Assembly (NCBI GenBank): GCA_003520965.1
Contig: DOTU01000203.1
Location: forward strand, 2,307 to 9,542
Origin: Candidatus Zixiibacteriota bacterium
Lineage (GTDB): Bacteria > Zixibacteria > MSB-5A5 > UBA10806
Direction of reading: 5' to 3'
DNA: 7,236 bases
Positions within the stretch are counted from its first letter, which is position 1. Each line of letters opens with the position of its first letter. A model generated the notes under the pieces. The model was not told the DNA's origin and searched no databases. It saw only the letters and a list, made by a program, of their open reading frames with translations. The translations under genes and the position numbers were made by a program. Below are positions 1 through 4,939 of the stretch, piece by piece.

Positions 1-2450
1 TCGGTGCCAGGTATTTCGCTGGAGGAATGCTTTTCAAGGGCAATATGGCCGATATCAACAAGTGCTCTGTGATCGGCCGGGTTATCGGCGGAAAGCTTTA
101 CGATAAAACCGTCATCATTATCTCCCATCAACGGAGTCAGTCCGGATGGGGCGGTTAGCGACTGGGAAAAGGCAATCATCGCTTCCAGGCGGGCTTTGTA
201 ACTATCAGAGAAGACAATTTCGTTTCTCTTCCCCAAAAGGTAGGCCGAGAGGAACATCTCCAGCACCAGGCGATGGTACGAAGTTGAGCACTCATAATCG
301 GCGCCATCAGGGAGGACCTGCAAACGGATTTCTTTTTCAAGGCCCAATCTTCCAAGTTTCATCCAGCGAGAGGAACGTTTTAGATCGGGCAACAAAAGGC
401 CAAGGTAGAAAAGGCCGAGATAATCGCTTATAAGATGGTTGGAGTTGGCTCCATCGGAGACCTTCTCCAGATTGTTTTCAATATGGCAACCGTGATAATA
501 AAGAAGCCTGATGGCTTTTTTCATAAATTCATGTTCGTCGTCCTCGAAAGGAAAGAAATGAAGCCCCCAAAGGATATTGATGGCTCTAATTGCCACTTCC
601 ATGCTGCATGTCCAGTTGGTTCCAATATCGACCGGGTTGGCATTTTTCCAATCTGTGAGAAGCGACTTAAATTCATCTTTATAGAAGGGGTCATCGGTGA
701 GCCAATATGCTCGGCCCAGATCTGTAATAAACTGCAAACGTGATAATTCCCAGGGGACTTTGATATCGGAGTTGTCTGCCTTATTAACGATATGGACTTT
801 TGTGTAATGCTCTTTGGGCCAGGTTTGGCCAGATTTAAAATCGGTATGCCAATCAATCATGGGGCCGAGGCAAGTTTCGCCGGAGCCTAAGAGATTGAAT
901 TTATGCTCGAGGATTAACTGAGAACGGTCGATGATCTCCTTGCCCGATCCGGGGAAATACTTTTTCAAGGCCTTGACATATCGTTGCCTGTTATTCGGCC
1001 CAAAGAAAAATGCAGGAGTAGGTCTTAGTGAGAAATAATGATTATTCGGCGCGGGGCCCCTCCAACGCTTTGCGTAAAATTTATCAAGCGCTAAAACTAT
1101 AACCGGGCGCCGTAGCCGTTTGGCAAGCTCTCTTGCTTTTGCCCTGAGTTTCAATGAAAAGGATCGTAGATTGCCAACACTTAGCGGAATCTTGTTTTGG
1201 GCAGGGGATGAAATTTCCGCAGGCTTTGCTCCGTAATCAAGCTCACCCGGAAGGGTTGTAGTATGTTTCATAAGATGCTTTGCTTTCAAATATACCATGC
1301 CATTTACATAAGCAAAGGAGATGAATGTTGAAATTGCTGTGCCGACTGCTCCTAATTTGGGAACAAGCGCGATATTTAACCCCACGCTAATCACCGCCGC
1401 GCTGGCTACTCCCAAAAAGAGGAATTTGAATTTTTCAAATCGCATAACCAGGTTCACATGGGGGCTTAAGGCAAATGAGAAGATGGCTGAGACAGCCAGG
1501 ATACGAAAGACGGTGACGGCCTGAGGGTATTTGCCGGTATCGATTATGGGGATAATCCATTTCGAGGCCCAGGCGCCTAAAATGACAACCGGGGCGAAGA
1601 TCAGAACCAAACGGGTAAATTTCCTAAATATCCCTCTAAGCTCTGAAACGCTTCCCGCTTTCTGGGTCATGGGAAGAAGCACTGTATGGGCTGAGCTTAA
1701 GGCCATGATGATCAGGGTGTAGTACCTGAAGGCGGAACCATAAGTAGCAACCGTAGCATCATTGGAAAGCATCCTTAGCATAAAAACATCCAACTGCCCG
1801 AAAAAGGAGAAGAGAAAGAAGTAACCAAATAGATAGCGAAACTGTCCCTTCACGATGGTTTGGGCGAGTCCTAAGACCTGGTTTATCCTGAAAAGCCCTT
1901 TTAGGTCGAGGCGTCTGGCAAAAACCCAGAGGAATATAAGACTCATAGCCGCAGCTTGAATTAAAAGAACCTGCCAGGCGGCTATTCTATTTCCCAGGAA
2001 ATATATTCCGGTAAAAGTTCCCACTGTGATAAGCAGGGTCCGGAAGATTTCGACTGATGAGCAGCTTATAAACTTCATCTTCTCCTGGTAGAAAGTCTTG
2101 GTAAACTCCGAAAAACAGGTGGCGATCGTTGCCGCTACGGTGAACCAGTAAAGATATCCGGATCGTCCAAACCAGGGGAATGCTAAAAGCGCTATCGCCA
2201 GGATTCCAAACAGTTGAAAGCCCAAAAAAGGCGAAGAAGATTCTGAAAGCTTGAGGCTACGCTGGCCCACGATATAGATTCTGTTGAAGCTTATAGTGAA
2301 AGCCTGGGTAACCACCATTAAAATGGAAAATGCCAGGGTAAATTTGGCATACTCGCCCTGACTCATGAAGCGAATAAGGAGGATACCTGTTACGCCCATG
2401 ATAATCTTGGAGATAATATTGAATGAGAATACCTGCAGAATCGATTTCAT
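1..2450 (-). CDS. Wzx-type oligosaccharide flippase fused to heparinase II/III-family polysaccharide lyase (3' end outside window)
   Basis: One frame stays open from ATG 2450 to the window edge, with 816 residues visible. A TAA at 2456 bounds it upstream, so ATG 2450 is the first usual start; it has no clear Shine-Dalgarno and overlaps an upstream TGA. Residues 1 to about 391 read as a complete flippase with about 12 hydrophobic helices. Family-like stretches are GQLDVFMLRML before helix 8, LLPMTQKAGS after it, and LNIALVPKLGAVGTAIST near the end. Residues about 392-515 form a basic linker (KLRAKARELAKRLRR). From about 517 on, the sequence is heparinase II/III-like: KVPWELSR (W567), GTNW (N612, W613), SMEVAIRAIN, NSNHL (N671, H672), STSYHRLVLEMF (Y725, H726, R727) and MGDNDDG (D777). 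The flippase half should translocate lipid-linked repeat units across the inner membrane; the lyase half should cleave uronate-containing polymer by beta-elimination. The beta-sheet half of the lyase lies outside the window. Both domain calls are strong. The fusion is read directly, but a sequence error removing a stop cannot be excluded. Confidence 0.85.
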   Translation of the reverse strand, partial: MKSILQVFSFNIISKIIMGVTGILLIRFMSQGEYAKFTLAFSILMVVTQAFTISFNRIYIVGQRSLKLSESSSPFLGFQLFGILAIALLAFPWFGRSGYLYWFTVAATIATCFSEFTKTFYQEKMKFISCSSVEIFRTLLITVGTFTGIYFLGNRIAAWQVLLIQAAAMSLIFLWVFARRLDLKGLFRINQVLGLAQTIVKGQFRYLFGYFFLFSFFGQLDVFMLRMLSNDATVATYGSAFRYYTLIIMALSSAHTVLLPMTQKAGSVSELRGIFRKFTRLVLIFAPVVILGAWASKWIIPIIDTGKYPQAVTVFRILAVSAIFSFALSPHVNLVMRFEKFKFLFLGVASAAVISVGLNIALVPKLGAVGTAISTFISFAYVNGMVYLKAKHLMKHTTTLPGELDYGAKPAEISSPAQNKIPLSVGNLRSFSLKLRAKARELAKRLRRPVIVLALDKFYAKRWRGPAPNNHYFSLRPTPAFFFGPNNRQRYVKALKKYFPGSGKEIIDRSQLILEHKFNLLGSGETCLGPMIDWHTDFKSGQTWPKEHYTKVHIVNKADNSDIKVPWELSRLQFITDLGRAYWLTDDPFYKDEFKSLLTDWKNANPVDIGTNWTCSMEVAIRAINILWGLHFFPFEDDEHEFMKKAIRLLYYHGCHIENNLEKVSDGANSNHLISDYLGLFYLGLLLPDLKRSSRWMKLGRLGLEKEIRLQVLPDGADYECSTSYHRLVLEMFLSAYLLGKRNEIVFSDSYKARLEAMIAFSQSLTAPSGLTPLMGDNDDGFIVKLSADNPADHRALVDIGHIALEKHSSSEIPGT
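2447..2450 (-). promoter_or_regulatory. ATGA stop/start overlap before the flippase-lyase gene
   Basis: The TGA of the small frame (2449-2447) overlaps the flippase ATG (2450-2448). The bases just upstream (AATTGCTAAATT) contain no purine-rich ribosome site. Initiation by translational coupling is therefore a reasonable inference if the small frame is translated. Confidence 0.4.
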
Positions 2451-2617
2451 AATTTAGCAATTACCGGGTTTTGTTCGTTTTGATAGAGGGAATAGCGTTT
2501 ATTCATACAAAACAACCTGGCTTTGTTGATTCTGACAATCTGTTGGAAAATCCTATCTGGATTGATAGCTTTCGAATCAAAAACCTCGGTATGGACATCA
2601 GCTTCCCTGCTTGCCAA
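2447..2617 (-). CDS. Unrecognised small open frame, 56 residues (possible small gene or remnant)
   Basis: I do not recognise this product. The frame runs from a possible TTG start at 2617 to a TGA at 2449-2447 that overlaps the flippase ATG in an ATGA junction. Shorter alternatives start at TTG 2515 or ATG 2506; the ATG has an AGG nine bases upstream, and the long TTG form has no good ribosome site. The product is hydrophilic and mixed-charge, without a membrane helix or signal peptide; typical stretches are DRIFQQIVRINKARLF and NKRYSLYQNEQNP. It is in the same frame as the aminotransferase-fold gene upstream, separated from it by TAG 2641 and TGA 2629. It could be a translated coupling peptide for the flippase, which has no ribosome site of its own, a decayed gene end, or chance. 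Natural-looking amino-acid composition is the only coding evidence. Confidence 0.3.
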   Translation of the reverse strand: MASREADVHTEVFDSKAINPDRIFQQIVRINKARLFCMNKRYSLYQNEQNPVIAKL

Positions 2618-2638
2618 TTTGAAATATCATGATCTCTT
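2451..2638 (-). other. 188-base interval between the aminotransferase-fold gene and the flippase-lyase gene
   Basis: This is the only sizeable gap between recognised genes. It holds the unrecognised small frame described separately, plus a nine-codon frame from ATG 2630 (MIFQIGKQGS then TGA) preceded by the purine run AGAAGAG. I see no convincing promoter, no GC hairpin followed by a T-run, and no repeat. The operon probably reads through it. Confidence 0.5.
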
Positions 2639-3811
2639 CTATCTGACCTCTGCCATTTCCCGAAGTCTAATTGCCGGCCGATTTACCACTTCTTCTTGAT
2701 TGCTATGGTTAATTCCGGTAGCGAGAGTTTCAGCCGCTCTTCCCAGGGCCAGAAGAAGCATTTCGGTTTGAGCCGGGGTGCCGAGAGTTATCCGTAGATA
2801 GCTTTCCAAATCCTCGAACTCATACGGGTGGTGAACGTAAATCCTCTCATCGGCGAGAAGCTCGATGGCCTCGGCAGTATTTGAGACCTGGACAAGGATG
2901 AAATTCGTGGGACCTAATTGGAACTCGTAACCGGTTTGAGGTAGATTTGAGAGTACAATCCTTTTTGACTGCTCCACCGCATGGGAGTAGGCTTTGATAT
3001 GGTTGAGATCGTCAAGCGCTGCACAGGCAGCCGCGCAAGCCAGGCCGTTAATATTAGAAGCGGCTTTCAAACGCTCGATAAATTCCATGTTGTCGGGGTC
3101 AGTTAGGAGATAACCTGCCTCAAGCGAAGCCAGGCCGAAGCTATTGGAAAATGATCTGACGACGATGAGGTTGGGAAATCTCATTACCAGATCAGCTACG
3201 CTGCTGCTGCAGAATTCCACAAAGTCTTCCTGGATGATGACCATAATCCGATCGGCATAAGAAAGAAGGAAAACAATCTCGGATTCGGTATAAGCCGCGC
3301 CGCTTTGATTATTGGGATTAGATAAGAAGATAAGCCTCGTTTTGGCGTTAATTCGATTGATGATCGCCTCAATCTGCGGTTCAAAGGGGTTGTCGTGTTT
3401 TACCTCTATTACTCTGGCCCCCGAACTTTGCGCGCTTGCTTGAATTGAACGATCGCAGGGAGAATCAAGCAGGGCCTCAACTCCCGGCTCGAGATAGGTT
3501 CTAATCGCGCAGTCAATAGCTGCCATTGAGCCGTTGAAACAACTGATGGCCTCTGGAGGAAGGGATAGATGGCTGGAAAGCTTTTCAATCAGTTTCTCTT
3601 CTTCGTTTCCGGTTCCATGCCAATTAAGAGGCCAACTAAGGACATGCTCCGCGAGCGCCATGCTAACTTTTGTTGACGGACCGACTGTATTTTCGGCTTC
3701 ATCAAGCTTTAAAAGACCCGGCAACGGGCAGATCTTCGAGCTTTCGTGCGGCGGCTTATCTATTTCCATCGCCGCGTTCGTAATTCTCACCAGTCTCTTT
3801 TCCATAATCAT
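2639..3811 (-). CDS. HisC-like aminotransferase-fold protein lacking the PLP lysine (probable pseudoenzyme)
   Basis: The 390-residue length and overall pattern match class I/II, histidinol-phosphate-aminotransferase-like enzymes (fold type I). Recognisable blocks are a glycine-rich FNGSMAAID (92-100), SNPNNQSG (164-171; usual SPNNPTG), VIIQEDFVEF (191-200; usual VVDEAYIEF), RSFSNSFGLASLEAGY (219-234; usual RTLSKAFGLAGLRIGY), PTNFILV (301-307) and YLRITLGT (338-345). The residues that hold PLP are changed: the ring-nitrogen aspartate is Q194, the ring-hydroxyl tyrosine is F197, the Schiff-base lysine is N223 and the phosphate-binding arginine is E231. The C-terminal LRIT arginine (R340) and the second Asn of PNN (N168) remain. 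The reading frame is intact, so the gene looks maintained rather than decaying. Normal transamination is unlikely; a scaffold, ligand-binding or regulatory role is inference. ATG 3811 and ATG 3805 are both possible starts. The gene lies 27 bases after the Wzz-like gene. The fold is confident; the role is unknown. Confidence 0.85.
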   Translation of the reverse strand: MIMEKRLVRITNAAMEIDKPPHESSKICPLPGLLKLDEAENTVGPSTKVSMALAEHVLSWPLNWHGTGNEEEKLIEKLSSHLSLPPEAISCFNGSMAAIDCAIRTYLEPGVEALLDSPCDRSIQASAQSSGARVIEVKHDNPFEPQIEAIINRINAKTRLIFLSNPNNQSGAAYTESEIVFLLSYADRIMVIIQEDFVEFCSSSVADLVMRFPNLIVVRSFSNSFGLASLEAGYLLTDPDNMEFIERLKAASNINGLACAAACAALDDLNHIKAYSHAVEQSKRIVLSNLPQTGYEFQLGPTNFILVQVSNTAEAIELLADERIYVHHPYEFEDLESYLRITLGTPAQTEMLLLALGRAAETLATGINHSNQEEVVNRPAIRLREMAEVR

Positions 3812-3818
3812 TCTCTCT
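3812..3818 (-). promoter_or_regulatory. Ribosome binding site deciding the aminotransferase-fold start
   Basis: The purine run AGAGAGA directly abuts ATG 3811 but sits six bases before the in-frame ATG at 3805. Spacing therefore favours the second start (MEKRLV), which would shorten the protein by two residues. The match to the consensus site is only moderate. Confidence 0.45.
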
Positions 3819-3838
3819 ATGTTTTAAGTTAATTATCC

Positions 3839-4939
3839 TCAAGTAGCCTGTTCTTTGTCCATAATATCTGCAATCCGCACCAACCTTTGGGCGATGCGGG
3901 ATTCGATTTTGTTCATACGAATTCCGGGAATCGTCGCAATCCTTCGCAAGTCATGGTTGGCGCCACGCTTTAAGGAAAGGTCAAACCAGAGACTCAAAAG
4001 GATCGAGAAGAAGAGCGATCCCAATAATGCGAATGCCAGATAGTAGCTTCGGTGAGGCGAACTTTTCTCCAGTGGTATTGATCCGCGGTCTAACACCTGC
4101 ACGACAGGGATATCTTTGACGGCATCGACCTTGGCCATCTCGTTTTGCTGAGCCAGGGTAAGATAAAGTGATGCCTTGAGATCAAGTTCGCGCTGCAAAC
4201 GGGAAAGTTCAAGCTGAAGCAATGGATCGCTTGAGACCAAGTAGTTCAAATTGGCCTGCTTGAATGATCTCAGGGTATCCTCGGCCGCTGCCAGCTCTAA
4301 TTTGATTTCTTCAAGCCGCCGGGCTGTAAACTTTTCATTTTCAGAGGCTGTCGATTGACGATGATGAATATTGTAATCGTCAAGCTCTTCTAAATAAGCG
4401 TGCACTATAGCAGCCGAAAACTCGGGGTACTCAGTAGTTACTGAAAGAGAAATAACACCGGTTTTTTTATCGGTTGAAATATCAACCAGCTTGCTAAGTT
4501 TCCTTATTGTCCGGTCCAGATTTGATTGCCCGATATAATCCTCGAGCGTAAGGGATATTGGTTTAGACTTATAGTTAAAAGAGTAGGTACGCTTAAGAAT
4601 TTTCTCTGATATCAGGCGGCTGTTCAGTACGTTCGGAAAAAGAGCTGACGAGTTTTCGGGAGCTTCGTTTGATGATCCCAGGCCAAGTTCGCCAAGCGAG
4701 CCGGCCGCGAGGTCTTTTAGCTCTGAAGAGATTCCTGATGCCCCGGTAGGCAGAATTGAGGCGCTGGATGTGTATTGATTCTTAAGTAGAAGACAGATCG
4801 TTAATGTAGATAGGACTGTAATCGAGACAACGAAATAAGTCATCCTTTTATATTTTAGAATCGGGAGAACAAACGATTCCCAAAAAGGGGATGACTTTTC
4901 AATTGGAACGGCTTTGATGGTTATCTTATCCATAATCAT
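3839..4939 (-). CDS. Wzz/GumC-type polysaccharide co-polymerase (chain-length determinant)
   Basis: This is an inner-membrane protein of 366 residues with the two-helix layout of polysaccharide co-polymerases. Membrane helix 1 is at about 33-52 (after the basic KYKRM) and helix 2 at about 299-319. Between them lies a periplasmic domain of about 245 residues: an alpha/beta Wzz-like part to about 190, then a heptad-rich, probably coiled-coil stretch at about 200-270. A proline-containing motif precedes helix 2 (IPVVQVLDRGSIPLEKSSPHR, split here as 278-288 and 289-297), as in the GNVR/Wzz C-terminal region. The cytoplasmic tail is about 47 residues, basic and helical, with no Walker motif or tyrosine-rich end, so no fused BY-kinase. 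The likely role is control of polymer length and a bridge to the OPX channel encoded immediately upstream, with which it shares an ATGA overlap. In-frame ATGs at 4939 and 4933 compete; the second has the better-spaced ribosome site. Confidence 0.9.
   Translation of the reverse strand: MIMDKITIKAVPIEKSSPFWESFVLPILKYKRMTYFVVSITVLSTLTICLLLKNQYTSSASILPTGASGISSELKDLAAGSLGELGLGSSNEAPENSSALFPNVLNSRLISEKILKRTYSFNYKSKPISLTLEDYIGQSNLDRTIRKLSKLVDISTDKKTGVISLSVTTEYPEFSAAIVHAYLEELDDYNIHHRQSTASENEKFTARRLEEIKLELAAAEDTLRSFKQANLNYLVSSDPLLQLELSRLQRELDLKASLYLTLAQQNEMAKVDAVKDIPVVQVLDRGSIPLEKSSPHRSYYLAFALLGSLFFSILLSLWFDLSLKRGANHDLRRIATIPGIRMNKIESRIAQRLVRIADIMDKEQAT
4936..4939 (-). promoter_or_regulatory. ATGA overlap between the OPX stop and the Wzz start
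   Basis: The OPX gene ends with TGA at 4938-4936, and the first Wzz ATG is at 4939-4937. This four-base overlap is typical of translationally coupled operon genes. The coupling also works for re-initiation at the nearby ATG 4933. Confidence 0.75.

Noticed and set aside
146..433. Plus-strand frame of 95 codons, and similar plus-strand frames at 435-743, 1321-1722, 3534-3827, 5014-5307 and 6152-6444
   Set aside because: All lie antisense to well-supported genes and their products show no recognisable motif; they are shadows.
521..856. A 111-codon minus-strand frame overlapping the lyase domain
   Set aside because: It is in a different phase from the lyase frame, whose translation shows clear heparinase II/III motifs over the same bases.
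1261..1271. ATG 1271 as a separate start for the lyase
   Set aside because: No ribosome site precedes it and no stop ends the flippase frame nearby, so a separate gene is not supported by the sequence.
2257..2460. A 67-codon minus-strand frame at the flippase 5' end
   Set aside because: It overlaps the flippase start in another phase; the flippase phase gives membrane helices typical of the family.
2553..2568. Short inverted repeat CTATC...GATAG with a six-base loop, considered as a terminator or operator
   Set aside because: The stem is only five base pairs, AT-rich and not followed by a T-run; expected by chance.
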